DNA of 33,823 bases from Variovorax sp. E3 (GCF_016082275.1 NZ_MOWM01000074.1:1-33823); one strand, 5' to 3'; counted from the first letter of the stretch, positions 7,126 through 15,820 are shown. Numbers and translations: made by a program. Notes: a model not told the origin generated them from the letters alone.

Positions 7126-7854
7126 TCAGGCCGCGCCGGTTTCGGCCTGGTGCGCCCTGGCCAGCGCGATCATGCTTTCGAAGCGGAAGTCGAGCTTGGG
7201 CGTGCCGGGCGGCGGCATGGTCGCGCCCCAGCCCTTGTTGGCGTGGCGGCGGTCGATCCACGCAGTGGCCAGGCCGACCTGGTTGGCGGGCGCGTGGTCA
7301 TGGAACAGGCTCTGCGCGGTGTGCAGGATGTCGGCCTTGTCGAAGTTGAAGTCGCTCTTCAGGCGCTGCAGCATGTAGTCGAAATTGCGCAGGCTGGGCT
7401 TGTACGAGCCGACGTCCTGCGCGGTGTAGATCGCGTCGAACACCACCTGCAGGCGGGCATTGCTCGAACGGAAAGACAGGCGGTCCACGTTCGACAGAAT
7501 GACCAGCTTGTAGTGCTGCTTCAGGTAGCGCAGCGCCTCCACCGAATCATGGAACTCGGGCCAGTCGGGCACCGACGCGCCGAAGATGTTGGCCTCTTCG
7601 TCGCTCACGCGCACGCCCCATTCCTTGGCCAGCCGCTTGTAGACCACCGACAGCAGCTGCGCATAGAGCATGGCCGGCGTTTCTTCTTCCTGCGCCGATT
7701 CGTGGCGCGCGAAGTTCTCGAGCACCTCGTCGCGCGTCTTCGATGCAGCACCCTTGGCGACCAGCGGCGCGAGCGCGTTGAAGATGCCCGATTCCCAGTC
7801 GATCAGCGTGCCATAGCAGTCGAAGGTCAGCGCTTTGAAGTCGGAAAGTTTCAT
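7126..7854 (-). CDS. Haloacid dehalogenase-like (HAD type II) hydrolase
   Basis: A 242-residue HAD-superfamily protein of the L-2-haloacid-dehalogenase type. Motif I is FDCYGTLIDWE (about 14-24) with Asp as nucleophile, motif II is LSNVDRL (Ser/Asn, about 120), and motif III is GSYKPSLRNFDYML (Lys, about 150). Motif IV is less clear, in the region HDHAPANQVGLATAWIDRR. The type II cap helix bundle lies between motifs I and II. True dehalogenase activity cannot be inferred; many such proteins are phosphatases of unknown substrate. A GGAG ribosome site precedes ATG 7854. It lies between the FAD dehydrogenase and gabD in one operon, suggesting it handles a by-product of that pathway. Confidence 0.85.
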   Translation of the reverse strand: MKLSDFKALTFDCYGTLIDWESGIFNALAPLVAKGAASKTRDEVLENFARHESAQEEETPAMLYAQLLSVVYKRLAKEWGVRVSDEEANIFGASVPDWPEFHDSVEALRYLKQHYKLVILSNVDRLSFRSSNARLQVVFDAIYTAQDVGSYKPSLRNFDYMLQRLKSDFNFDKADILHTAQSLFHDHAPANQVGLATAWIDRRHANKGWGATMPPPGTPKLDFRFESMIALARAHQAETGAA

Positions 7855-7905
7855 GTTGGCTCCTGGTTGAAAGTTGGTTGGGGTTGCTTGAAAAATCTGG
7901 AGGGC

Positions 7906-9356
7906 CTATGCGCCCTCGGCTTGCAGCGCCGGCAGCACCTTGCCGGGGTTCAGCAGGTTCATCGGGTCGAAGGCGCGCTTGATGCGCCAGGCCATGTCGA
8001 GCTCCACGCGCGTCTTCACCTGCAGCAGCTCGTCGCGCTTGGCGGTGCCCACGCCGTGCTCGGCCGAAATGGAGCCGCCCATGGCCATGGCGATGTCGTC
8101 CACCGCCTGGCTGATCGGCGTGTTGAAGCGATCCAGAAAGTCCGGGGCGCTCACGTTTTCCGGGCGCAGCGGATTGAAGTGCACGTTGCCGTCGCCCATG
8201 TGGCCGTACACCACCATGCGGGTGGCCGGCTCCAGTGCAAGCACCGCCTGCGTGGCCTCGTCGATGAACGACGGAACGCGGCTCAGCGGCACCGAGATGT
8301 CGCAGCGCACGCTGCCGCTGGTGCGCGTCTGCGCGTCGGAAATTTCCTCGCGGATGCGCCAGAACTGTGCCGCGTGGGCTTCGGTGGCGGCCACCGCGGC
8401 GTCTTCGACCCAACCCGCCTCGAGCCCTTCCTGCAAGGCTTCGAGCAGTGCGGCGTCGAGTTCGTCCTGCGCCCTGCCCGAGCTCACCTCGGTCAGCACA
8501 TACCAACCGCCCTGTTGGGGCAGCGGCGATTGCACGTCGCCCAGGTGCGCCAGCACCAGCGACAGCGCGGCCTGCGAAATCAGCTCGAACGCGCTCACGT
8601 CGTGCCCCATGCGCCGACGCAGCACGCCGAAGAAGAACAGCGCCGCCGCCGGGCTCGGCACCGCCAGGAACCCGGTCGACACCGAGCGGGGTTGCGGCGA
8701 CAGCTTGAGCACCGCCGCGGTGATGACGCCCAGCGTGCCTTCGGAGCCGATGAACAGCTGCTTCAGGTCGTAGCCGGTGTTGTCCTTGCGCAGCGCGCGG
8801 AGGCCGTCCCACACCTCGCCCGAGGGCAGCACCACCTCCAGGCCCAGCACCAGGTCGCGCATGTTGCCGTAGCGCAGCACGGCGGTGCCGCCGGCGTGGT
8901 CGACAGGTTGCCGCCGATCTGGCAACTGCCCTCGGAGCCGATGCGCAGCGGAAAGAGCCACCTCGCCTCATGGGCCACGGCGCGCGCCTGGCTCAGCGTG
9001 AGGCCGGCTTCGACCGTCATGGTGGCGTTCACCGCGTCGACCGCGCGCACCCGATTCAGGCGCGACAGGCTCAGCACCACCGCGTCGCCGGCCGCGCCGG
9101 GCACCGCGCCGCCCAGCAGCGAGGTGTTGCCGCCCTGCGGCACCACCGGAATGCCGTGCGCATGGCAGTACGACATGACGCGGCTCACCTCGCGCGTGTC
9201 GGCCGGCCGCACCACCGCCAGCGCCTTGCCGAGAAACACGCGCCGGTAGTCGGTCGCGTAGCTGCGCGTGTCGCCTTCGGCGCTCAGGCAGTGCGCCGCG
9301 CCGACGATGGCCGCAAGGCGTTCGATGTGGTGGTGCATGGCGGCGTGCCCGGTCAT
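7906..9356 (-). CDS. FAD-linked D-2-hydroxyacid dehydrogenase, GlcD/D2HGDH-like (one apparent frameshift)
   Basis: The N-terminal FAD-binding (PCMH) domain shows VPQGGNTSLLGGAVP and GSCQIGGNLST. The C-terminal FAD-oxidase domain shows VVYGHMGDGNVHFNPL, SISAEHGVGTAKRDEL and DPMNLLNPGKVLP. The family oxidises D-lactate, glycolate or D-2-hydroxyglutarate. The frame breaks near 8900: ...GGNLSTT / AGGTAVLRYGNMRD. The family has NLSTNAGG, so a single missing A (ACCAACGCC read as ACCACGCC) explains it. Restored length is 483 residues, normal for the family. The ATG at 9356 overlaps the gabT stop (ATGA). Association with gabT and gabD suggests oxidation of D-2-hydroxyglutarate or 4-hydroxybutyrate-like acids, but this is inference. 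Confidence 0.85.
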
Positions 9357-10657
9357 GCGGCCGCGGCCGCTTCCTGGATGGCGACGTCGAAGGCCTTCAG
9401 TGCCTTGTCGACCAGCGCCGGCTCCGCCACCAGCGGCACCAGGCAGCGCACCACGTTGCGGTGCATGCCGCACTTGATGGCCAGCACGCCGTGGTGGCGC
9501 AGGCGATCGAGCACGCGCTGGGCCATGGCGGCGTCGGGCGTCTTGCTGGTCGCGTCCTTCACGAATTCGAGCGCGCGCATGGGCCCCAGGCCGCGCGCCT
9601 CGCCCACCACGCCGCCGTGCTTTTCCTGCAGCGCCGCAAAGCCTTGTTCGACCTGCGTGCCGAGCGCCACGGCGCGCTCCAGCAGGTGCTCTTCCTCGAA
9701 CAGGTCGAGCACCGCGAGCGCGGCGGCGCAGGCCACCGGGTTGCCGCCGTAGGTACCGCCCAGCCCGCCGGGCAACGGCGCGTCCATGATGGCGGCCTTG
9801 CCGACCACGCCCGACAGCGGCAGGCCGCCGGCCAGGCTCTTCGCCACCGTGACCAGGTCGGGCACGATGCCGCTGTGCTGGAAGCCGAACATCTTGCCGG
9901 TGCGGCCGAAGCCGGTCTGGATTTCATCCGCGATCAGCACGATGCCGTGTTCGTCGGCAATGCGGCGCAGCGCCACCATGAAGTCGTCGGGCGCGCGCAG
10001 GAAGCCGCCGTCGCCCTGCACCGGCTCGATCAGGATCGCGGCCACGCGGTCGGGCGTGATGGCCGAGGCGAACAGCTCGGCCAGCGCATCGAGCGCGCGC
10101 TGCGTCGTGATGCCGCGGTAGGCGTCGGGAAAGGCCGAGTGATAGACCTCGGGCGCGAACGGCCCGAAGTTCTGCTTGTACGGCTGGCTCATGCCCGTGA
10201 GGCTCATGCCCAGCAGCGTGCGGCCGTGGAAGCCGCCACGGAAGGCGATCACGCCGGGCCGGTTGGTGTGGGCGCGCGCGATCTTGATCGCGTTCTCGGT
10301 CGCCTCGGCGCCGGTCGTGAGGAAGATGGTCTTGTGCGTGCCTTCGGCGCCGCCCACTTCCTTGTTCAGCCGTTCGGCCAGCTCGATGTAGGTCCCGTAC
10401 GCCGCCACCTGGAACGAGGTGTGCGACAGCGTGGCCAACTGCGCGGCGGCGGCGGCCACCACGCGCGGGTGGTTGTGGCCGACGTTCAGCACGCCGATGC
10501 CGCCGACGAAGTCGATGTATTCACGGCCGTCGGCGTCCCACACGCGGGCGCCTTCGCCGCGCGCGACGAGCACCGGGTGGGCCGTCAGCAGACCGGCGGG
10601 GATGTTGGCCTTGCGGCGTTCCATCCAGTTCGCGAAACCGTTGTTCTCTTTGCTCAT
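9353..10657 (-). CDS. gabT: 4-aminobutyrate aminotransferase GabT (class III)
   Basis: A 434-residue PLP enzyme that transfers the amino group of GABA (or a related omega-amino acid) to 2-oxoglutarate, giving succinate semialdehyde. Visible landmarks are DFVGGIGVLNVGHNHP, TTGAEATENAIKIAR (phosphate-binding region), GGFHGRTLLGMSLTG, EPVQGDGGF, IADEIQTGFGRTGKMFG (the Asp that contacts the PLP nitrogen) and TVAKSLAGGLPLSG (Schiff-base Lys). These match GabT better than the ornithine or acetylornithine enzymes. Downstream gabD would oxidise the product. It is the first gene of the operon and divergent from the PucR regulator. The start MSKENNGFANWMERRKANIPAG fits the family. Confidence 0.9.
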   Translation of the reverse strand: MSKENNGFANWMERRKANIPAGLLTAHPVLVARGEGARVWDADGREYIDFVGGIGVLNVGHNHPRVVAAAAAQLATLSHTSFQVAAYGTYIELAERLNKEVGGAEGTHKTIFLTTGAEATENAIKIARAHTNRPGVIAFRGGFHGRTLLGMSLTGMSQPYKQNFGPFAPEVYHSAFPDAYRGITTQRALDALAELFASAITPDRVAAILIEPVQGDGGFLRAPDDFMVALRRIADEHGIVLIADEIQTGFGRTGKMFGFQHSGIVPDLVTVAKSLAGGLPLSGVVGKAAIMDAPLPGGLGGTYGGNPVACAAALAVLDLFEEEHLLERAVALGTQVEQGFAALQEKHGGVVGEARGLGPMRALEFVKDATSKTPDAAMAQRVLDRLRHHGVLAIKCGMHRNVVRCLVPLVAEPALVDKALKAFDVAIQEAAAAA

Positions 10658-10741
10658 GGCGTGCGTCCAATCTCGGGGTGGTTCAACAAGGTGAGCCCCG
10701 AGCTTAGGGAGCGGGCGAGTGCGAGGGTATGTACTTTTCAG

Positions 10742-10765
10742 AGGATTTCGTGGCAGGATATTCGT
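10742..10765. promoter_or_regulatory. Direct repeats in the gabT-pucR divergent region
   Basis: AGGATTTCGT (10742-10751) and AGGATATTCGT (10755-10765) are near-identical repeats about 13 bases apart in the 132-base region between gabT and the PucR gene. They are candidates for binding of the PucR regulator. No convincing -35/-10 pair was found for either gene. Confidence 0.3.
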
Positions 10766-10789
10766 AGCTTTCCTACAAGACCGATCCGC

Positions 10790-12337
10790 ATGAACCTCCG
10801 AGAAGCTCTGGCCACTTCCCCGCTCGACGCGGGCGTCATCGTGGCGGGCGGCGCGCACCTCGACCGCGAGATTTCTTGGGTGCAGGTGGTCGACCACCCC
10901 GACATCGAAGCCTGGGTGGAGCGCGGCCAGCTGCTGCTGAGCACCGGATACAGCTGGCCCAAGACCGGCAAGGCCGCGCGCGTCATCGTCGAAAAGCTCG
11001 CTGCCAAGGGCGCTTGCGGCGTGGTGCTGGCGGTGCCGCATTTCATGCAGCACTTTCCGGCGCAGAGCATCGAGGCGGCCGAGCGTGTCGGGCTGCCGCT
11101 GATCGAGCTGGCCTGGGAAATTCCGTTCAGCGAGATCACGCGCGTGGTGCACCGCGAGCTGATGGACCAGCAAGGCCGCGCGCTCGCCAAGTCCGAGCAG
11201 ATCCACCGCGAGCTCACGCAGGCCGCCGTCAGCGGCGACGGGCTGTTCGACGTGGTGCGTGTGCTGGGCACGGTGCTGGAGCGCGCCGTGGCCATTACCG
11301 CGCTCGACGGCAGCGTGCTGGCGACGCATCCGGCGGCGTGGCTGTCGGCCGAGGTTTTCCGCCAGCATCAGGGCGAAGGCGCGCTGTCGCGCATCGATGC
11401 CGAGGTGGGGCCGGTGCGCCTTCAGGCTGCGACGCAGGCAGCCGTGGTCGGCCACGCGGTGCGCATCCGCGCCGAGCGCGCGGGCTACGTGTGGGTCGAC
11501 GACAGCGGCATGCCGATGAGCGAGCTCGACCTGCGCGCGGTGGAGCACGCGGGCACCGTGGCGGCGCTGCAGATCGCGCACCAGCGCGAGCTCTCCGCGC
11601 AGGAAGCACGCCTGGGTGATGCGCTCGTGGCCTCGCTGGTCGAAGGCCGCTTCGACGAAAAGCCGCAGACATTGGAACGCGCGCGCCTGCTCGGCTGGCG
11701 CGGCGACACCGCCTACCGCCTGTGCGCCGTGCTGCTCGACGAGCCTAACCCCCTCTCGCGCGAAGGCTTCCAGCGGCGCGAAGAGGTCGGCCTGCGCATG
11801 GGGCACGCGCTCGAGCGGCTGCGGCAGGCCCCGCTCATCAGCCTGTCGGCCAACCAGGTGCATGCGCTGGTGCCCGAGGGCGTCGACATTGCCAAGCTCT
11901 GGGCCGCGCTGCAACTGCCGCGCATGGCCATGGGCGTGAGCCAGCCGCACAGCGGCGTCGAAGGCATGCACCGCGCGGGCAAGGAAATCGCCGACCTCGT
12001 GGAGCACCTGAAGCCGGGCCGGCTGCACTTCTTCGAGGAGATGCTGTTCCCGCGCGTGCTCGCCGGCGATGCGGCGGCGCAGAAGATATTCGTGAGCCGC
12101 CTGTTCGGCCCGCTCGAAGACGGCAAGCGCGGCCAGCACCTGCTGGACACCGCGCTCGCGCTGGCCGACGAAGGCTTTCACCTGCAGCGCACGGCGGACA
12201 GGCTGGGCGTGCACATCAGCACCCTGCGCTACCGCCACGGCCGGCTGGCCGAGCTGAGCGGGCTCGACCTGGAATCGGTCGAGGGGCGTTTCCGGTTGCA
12301 GGTGGCGGCACGGCTGTACCTGATGCAGCAACCGTAG
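10790..12337 (+). CDS. PucR-family transcriptional regulator
   Basis: A 515-residue regulator. An N-terminal PucR-type domain covers about residues 5-125 (VIVAGGAHLDREISWVQVVD, GQLLLSTGYSW, VLAVPHF, AERVGLPLIELAWEIPFSEI). A middle region of mixed helices follows, then a GGDEF-like/PucR central domain and a C-terminal HTH_30 (LALADEGFHLQRTADRLGVHISTLRYRHGRLAELSGLDL, about 465-500). Members respond to purines, amino acids or GABA and activate nearby catabolic genes. The gene is divergent from gabT, so it most likely controls the gabT-gabD operon with a metabolite of that pathway. Its stop is three bases from the convergent PAS-LuxR gene. The start has only a weak ribosome site (AAGA). Confidence 0.9.
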   Translation: MNLREALATSPLDAGVIVAGGAHLDREISWVQVVDHPDIEAWVERGQLLLSTGYSWPKTGKAARVIVEKLAAKGACGVVLAVPHFMQHFPAQSIEAAERVGLPLIELAWEIPFSEITRVVHRELMDQQGRALAKSEQIHRELTQAAVSGDGLFDVVRVLGTVLERAVAITALDGSVLATHPAAWLSAEVFRQHQGEGALSRIDAEVGPVRLQAATQAAVVGHAVRIRAERAGYVWVDDSGMPMSELDLRAVEHAGTVAALQIAHQRELSAQEARLGDALVASLVEGRFDEKPQTLERARLLGWRGDTAYRLCAVLLDEPNPLSREGFQRREEVGLRMGHALERLRQAPLISLSANQVHALVPEGVDIAKLWAALQLPRMAMGVSQPHSGVEGMHRAGKEIADLVEHLKPGRLHFFEEMLFPRVLAGDAAAQKIFVSRLFGPLEDGKRGQHLLDTALALADEGFHLQRTADRLGVHISTLRYRHGRLAELSGLDLESVEGRFRLQVAARLYLMQQP

Positions 12338-12340
12338 CGG

Positions 12341-12925
12341 CTAGCCCGCGAGCAGCCGCTTGACCAGGTCGGGCGTGCTGCTCACGCTGTACTTGCGCAG
12401 CAGCCGCGTCTTGTAGATGTCCACCGTGCGCGGGCTGATGCCCAGCGCCTGCGCGACCTCCTTGCCCGTCTTTCCCTCGATCAGCAGCGCGGCAATGTCG
12501 CGCTCGCGCGGCGTCATGGAGCCGCGCAGCGCCGAGTTCACCTTGCGCCCGGTCGACAGGTCGGTGAAGGCCCAGATGGTGTCGTGGTGCGGGTCTTCGG
12601 GCGTGTAGGTGAAGCCGCTCACGTGCACCCAGAACAGCTCGCCGTCGAGCCGCCGCATCACGCGGTCGTCGGAAAAGGTCAGGTGCTTGGCCAGCACCGG
12701 CGCAATGCGCTGGCCCGTGGTCTCGAAGTGCGACTGCGTGGGGTACAGGCGCTCGAAGGTGCTGCCCACCAGCTCTTGCGCTTCGCAATGGAAGATCTTC
12801 GCGAAGGCCCGGTTGTAGTCCAGGATCACGCGGTCGCGCCCGATCGCCTGCCCCACCGGCGCGTCCTGAAAGGCACGCCGGTAGTCGATGGCTTGTACGG
12901 TCGCTGCTTTCTTTGGGGCTGCCAT
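12341..12925 (-). CDS. PAS-domain LuxR-type transcriptional regulator
   Basis: A 194-residue one-component regulator. An N-terminal PAS domain spans about 14-127 (YRRAFQDAPVGQAIGRDRVILDYNRAFAKIF, LVGSTFERLYP, RRLDGELFWVHVSGFTY). The C-terminal LuxR helix-turn-helix spans about 134-192 (SMTPRERDIAALLIEGKTGKEVAQALGISPRTVDIYKTRLLRKYSV). There is no receiver domain, so a small ligand is the likely signal; such PAS-LuxR proteins often sit beside amidohydrolase/ABC catabolic operons. An AAGGAGA site precedes ATG 12925. It is divergent from the amidohydrolase-liv operon, and palindromes fill the region between, so it probably activates that operon and controls itself. Confidence 0.9.
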   Translation of the reverse strand: MAAPKKAATVQAIDYRRAFQDAPVGQAIGRDRVILDYNRAFAKIFHCEAQELVGSTFERLYPTQSHFETTGQRIAPVLAKHLTFSDDRVMRRLDGELFWVHVSGFTYTPEDPHHDTIWAFTDLSTGRKVNSALRGSMTPRERDIAALLIEGKTGKEVAQALGISPRTVDIYKTRLLRKYSVSSTPDLVKRLLAG

Positions 12926-12957
12926 GGCTCGTCTCCTTGCGATTCAGGTGGAGTACT

Positions 12958-12974
12958 TAGGTGTTCGACACCTA
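12958..12974. promoter_or_regulatory. Perfect palindrome, likely LuxR-type operator
   Basis: TAGGTGT (12958-12964), TCG and ACACCTA (12968-12974) form a perfect seven-base inverted repeat. It ends directly before the predicted -35 of the amidohydrolase operon. Its centre is about 44 bases upstream of the predicted transcription start, the classic place for a LuxR-type activator. Confidence 0.6.
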
Positions 12975-13003
12975 TTGTCGTAGGAGTATACGCATCCTAG
13001 ACT
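12975..13003 (+). promoter_or_regulatory. Predicted sigma-70 promoter of the amidohydrolase-liv operon
   Basis: TTGTCG (12975-12980) and TAGACT (12998-13003) are separated by 17 bases. Each matches four of six consensus positions, so activation would be needed. Transcription would start near 13010 and leave a leader of about 20 bases with GGAG before the start codon. Confidence 0.45.
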
Positions 13004-13007
13004 CCTA
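12981..13007. promoter_or_regulatory. Second inverted repeat over the promoter spacer and -10
   Basis: TAGGAGT (12981-12987) and ACTCCTA (13001-13007) are perfect seven-base arms, with a nested TAGGA/TCCTA pair. The half-site resembles the TAGGTGT of the upstream palindrome. A further half-site, TAGGTGC, lies at about 13014-13020. On the minus strand TATACT (12985-12990) is a good -10 for the PAS-LuxR gene, so this repeat may serve both promoters. Confidence 0.5.
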
Positions 13008-13031
13008 TCGCATTAGGTGCTTGGAGTCATG

Positions 13032-14282
13032 ATGCCGACATATGTATTGAAGAACGCCAACCTGCTCGACCTGCGCAGAGGCGAATTGATCGACGGAATG
13101 GACGTGGTCGTTGCCGACGGCCGCATCGCCGAGATGGGTCACGGCCTGAAAACCCCCGCCGCCGCGCAGGCGACGCTCGACCTGCGGGGCCTCACGCTGA
13201 TGCCCGGCCTGATCGATTGCCACGTGCACGTGATGGCCTCGCACGTGAATCTGGGCGTGACGGCGCGCATGCCCAACGCGCTGGGCGTGATCCGCGCGCT
13301 GCCCATCCTCAAGGGCATGCTGCAGCGCGGCTTCACCACCGTGCGCGACGCGGGCGGCGCCGACTGGGCGCTGGCGCAGGCGGCCGAAACCGGCCTGATC
13401 GAGGCGCCGCGCATCTTTCCGTCGGGCAAGGCGCTGTCGCAGACCGGCGGCCACGGCGACTTCCGCGCGCGCAGCGACCAGTTGGAGTCGTGCGCCTGCT
13501 CGTTTCGCATTGCGTCGATCTCGCGCGTGGTCGACGGCGTGGACGACGTGCGCCGCGCCGCGCGCGACGAACTCACCAAGGGCGCGACGCAGATCAAGGT
13601 CATGGCCAGCGGCGGCGTGGCCTCGCCGAACGACCCGGTGGGCAACACCGGCTATTCGATGGACGAGCTGCGCGCCATCGTCGACGAGGCCACCGCCTGG
13701 CAGACCTACGTGATGGCGCACGCCTACACGCCGCGCGCCATCCGCCGCGCGGTCGAGGCGGGTGTGCGCACCATCGAGCACGGCAACCTCGTCGACGAGG
13801 CCACGGCCGAGCTGCTGAAGGCATCGAACGTGTTCGTGGTGCCGACGCTCATCACCTACGACATGCTGTCCAGCGAGGGCCCGGGCCTCGGACTGCCGCA
13901 GGAATCGATCGCCAAGATCGACGACGTGCGGCTGGTCGGCCGCGAGGCCATCGCCCTGCTCCACCGCGTCGGCGTGCGCATGGGCTACGGCAGCGACCTG
14001 CTCGGCGAGTCGCACACGCACCAGAGCGAAGAGCTGCGCGTGCGCGCCGAGATCGTCGGCAACCTCGAAGCACTGCGCAGCGCGACCACCGTGGCCGCCG
14101 ACATCCTGCAGCGCACCGGCGAACTCGGCGTGCTGCAGCAAGGCGCCCTGGCCGACATGCTGGTGGTGCGCGGCAATCCGCTGAAGGACATCAACGTGCT
14201 GGTCGAGCATGGCCAGGGCATTGCCGCGGTCATCCAGGAGGGGCGCTTTGCGCGCAACGACCTCGGGCAGGCCGTGCCATGA
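13032..14282 (+). CDS. Metal-dependent amidohydrolase (imidazolonepropionase/Xaa-Pro dipeptidase-like)
   Basis: A 416-residue amidohydrolase-superfamily enzyme. Metal-site residues are visible: HxH in DCHVHV (64, 66), a Lys likely to be carboxylated in QIKVMASGG (189), His in VMAHAYTP (230), His in TIEHGN (250) and Asp in GYGSDLL (322). This is the layout of the binuclear zinc group containing Xaa-Pro/Xaa-Arg dipeptidase-like proteins and the ochratoxin-type amidases. The natural substrate is unknown; since it leads an operon for an amino-acid-type importer, an amide or cyclic dipeptide-like compound is plausible. Two ATGs at 13029 and 13032 are both usable; 13032 has the better spacing to GGAG. 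The stop overlaps the next start (ATGA). Confidence 0.87.
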   Translation: MPTYVLKNANLLDLRRGELIDGMDVVVADGRIAEMGHGLKTPAAAQATLDLRGLTLMPGLIDCHVHVMASHVNLGVTARMPNALGVIRALPILKGMLQRGFTTVRDAGGADWALAQAAETGLIEAPRIFPSGKALSQTGGHGDFRARSDQLESCACSFRIASISRVVDGVDDVRRAARDELTKGATQIKVMASGGVASPNDPVGNTGYSMDELRAIVDEATAWQTYVMAHAYTPRAIRRAVEAGVRTIEHGNLVDEATAELLKASNVFVVPTLITYDMLSSEGPGLGLPQESIAKIDDVRLVGREAIALLHRVGVRMGYGSDLLGESHTHQSEELRVRAEIVGNLEALRSATTVAADILQRTGELGVLQQGALADMLVVRGNPLKDINVLVEHGQGIAAVIQEGRFARNDLGQAVP

Positions 14283-15049
14283 ACGACGCGCTGCTCGAAA
14301 TCTCCGACCTGCGCGCCACCTTCGGCGGGCTGCATGCGCTCGACGGCGCCAGCTTCAGCGTTGCGCGCGGCAAGACCACGGGGCTGATCGGCCCCAACGG
14401 CGCGGGCAAGACCACGCTCTTCAATTGCGTGACCGGGCTGCTGCCGCAGGCGGCCGGGCGCATCGTCTTCGACGGCATCGAGCTGCTGGGCCGGCGGCCG
14501 GAAAGCATCTCGCGCGCGGGGCTGATCCGCACCTTTCAACTGGCGCGCGGCTGTGCGCGCATGACGGTGTTCGAACACCTGATGCTCTACGGCCCCGGGC
14601 AGACCGGCGAAGGGCTCGTCGCCGGCCTCTTCGCGGGCGCGCGCGTCAAGCATGAAGAAGAAGCGCTGCGCGAGCAAGCCTGGGCCATGGCGCGGCGCCT
14701 GCGGCTGGACCATGTGCTCGACAACCTGGTGCCGGCGCTGTCGGGCGGCCAGAAGAAGCTGCTTGAAATCGGCCGCGCATTGATCGCCAAGCCGAAGATG
14801 ATTTTGCTCGACGAACCCATGGCCGGCGTCAACCCGACGCTGGTCGGCGAGATCGCGGGGCAGCTCGAGGCCATCCGCGCGGAAGGCATCACCATTTTGC
14901 TGATCGAGCACGAGATGGCGCTGATCGAGCGGCTGTGCGAAGAAGTCGTCGTCATGGCCGAGGGCAAGTTCCTCACGCGCGGCAGCTTCGCCGACGTGAC
15001 ATCCGACCGGCGCGTGCAGGCGTCCTACCTGGGGAGGACCCGCGCATGA
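14279..15049 (+). CDS. LivG-type ABC transporter ATP-binding protein
   Basis: A 256-residue ATPase of the branched-chain-amino-acid/amide (HAAT) importer family. Walker A is GPNGAGKTT (about 39-47), the signature is LSGGQKKL (about 157) and Walker B is MILLDEP followed by MAGVNP. The C-terminal extension typical of LivG is short. It supplies energy with the next ATPase to the two permeases encoded downstream. Its ATG overlaps the amidohydrolase stop, and its stop overlaps the start of the second ATPase (ATGA in each case), so the genes are translationally coupled. Confidence 0.93.
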   Translation: MNDALLEISDLRATFGGLHALDGASFSVARGKTTGLIGPNGAGKTTLFNCVTGLLPQAAGRIVFDGIELLGRRPESISRAGLIRTFQLARGCARMTVFEHLMLYGPGQTGEGLVAGLFAGARVKHEEEALREQAWAMARRLRLDHVLDNLVPALSGGQKKLLEIGRALIAKPKMILLDEPMAGVNPTLVGEIAGQLEAIRAEGITILLIEHEMALIERLCEEVVVMAEGKFLTRGSFADVTSDRRVQASYLGRTRA

Positions 15050-15765
15050 CCGAGCTTCGCATCCGCAACCTGCGCGGCGGCTACGCAACCGCCGAAGAAA
15101 TCGTCAAGGGCATCGACCTCGACGTGAAAGCCGGCGAACTGGCCGTGGTGATCGGGCCGAACGGCGCGGGCAAGTCGACCTTCCTGAAACTCGTGGCCGG
15201 CCTGCTGAACGCCAAGGACGGCGAAGTGGCCATCGACGGCGCGCCGCTGCAACCCGGCAATGCGCAAGCGGCCTGCGAGCGCGGACTGAGCTTCGTGCCG
15301 CAGGAGCGCAACGTGTTCCACAGCCTCACGGTGCGCGAGAACCTCGAGATGGGCGGCTACCTGGTGCGCGACGCGCTGCGCCAGCGGATGGACGCGCAAC
15401 TGGAGCGCTTCCCCTTGCTCAAGGGCCGGCTCAAGGACAGGGCCGGCAACCTTTCGGGCGGCCAGCGGCAGGTGCTCGCGATGGCCATCGCGCTGATGAC
15501 GGCCCCCGGCGTGCTGCTGCTCGACGAGCCCACGGCGGGCCTCTCGCCGGCCGCGGCCGACGAGGTGTTCGAGCTGATCCGCACGCTCGCGGCGCAGGGC
15601 CTGGCGATCCTCATGGTCGAGCAGAACGCGCTGCTTGCGCTCGAGTACGGCACGCGCGGCATCGTGCTCGTGGCCGGCAAGAAGATGCGCGACGAATCCG
15701 CCGCGGGCCTGCTGGCCGACGACGACGTGCGGCACCTCTTCCTCGGTGGCGCCAAGGTGCACTGA
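15046..15765 (+). CDS. LivF-type ABC transporter ATP-binding protein
   Basis: A 239-residue second ATPase of the importer. Walker A is GPNGAGKST, the Q-loop region is LSFVPQERNVFHSLTVRENLEMGG (typical LivF), the signature is LSGGQRQVLAMA, Walker B is VLLLDEPTAGLSP and the H-loop region is MVEQNALLALE, with Gln-Asn in place of a His as usual in LivF. It pairs with the LivG-type protein. A pyrimidine-rich gap of 55 bases separates it from the binding-protein gene, which has its own GAGGA ribosome site. Confidence 0.93.
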   Translation: MTELRIRNLRGGYATAEEIVKGIDLDVKAGELAVVIGPNGAGKSTFLKLVAGLLNAKDGEVAIDGAPLQPGNAQAACERGLSFVPQERNVFHSLTVRENLEMGGYLVRDALRQRMDAQLERFPLLKGRLKDRAGNLSGGQRQVLAMAIALMTAPGVLLLDEPTAGLSPAAADEVFELIRTLAAQGLAILMVEQNALLALEYGTRGIVLVAGKKMRDESAAGLLADDDVRHLFLGGAKVH

Positions 15766-15820
15766 GCCCGTTTCCCCCTCTTCTTTTCTTTCTCTTTCAT
15801 TCATCGATTGCGAGGACGAC

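Noticed and set aside
5637..9356. gabD and the FAD dehydrogenase as true pseudogenes
   Set aside because: Each has one frameshift only and otherwise intact catalytic motifs; the shared one-base-missing pattern across the window favours sequencing error.
9461..10789. Long plus-strand extension upstream of the PucR start
   Set aside because: It is antisense to gabT. The PucR domain starts normally at MNLREALATS (10790).
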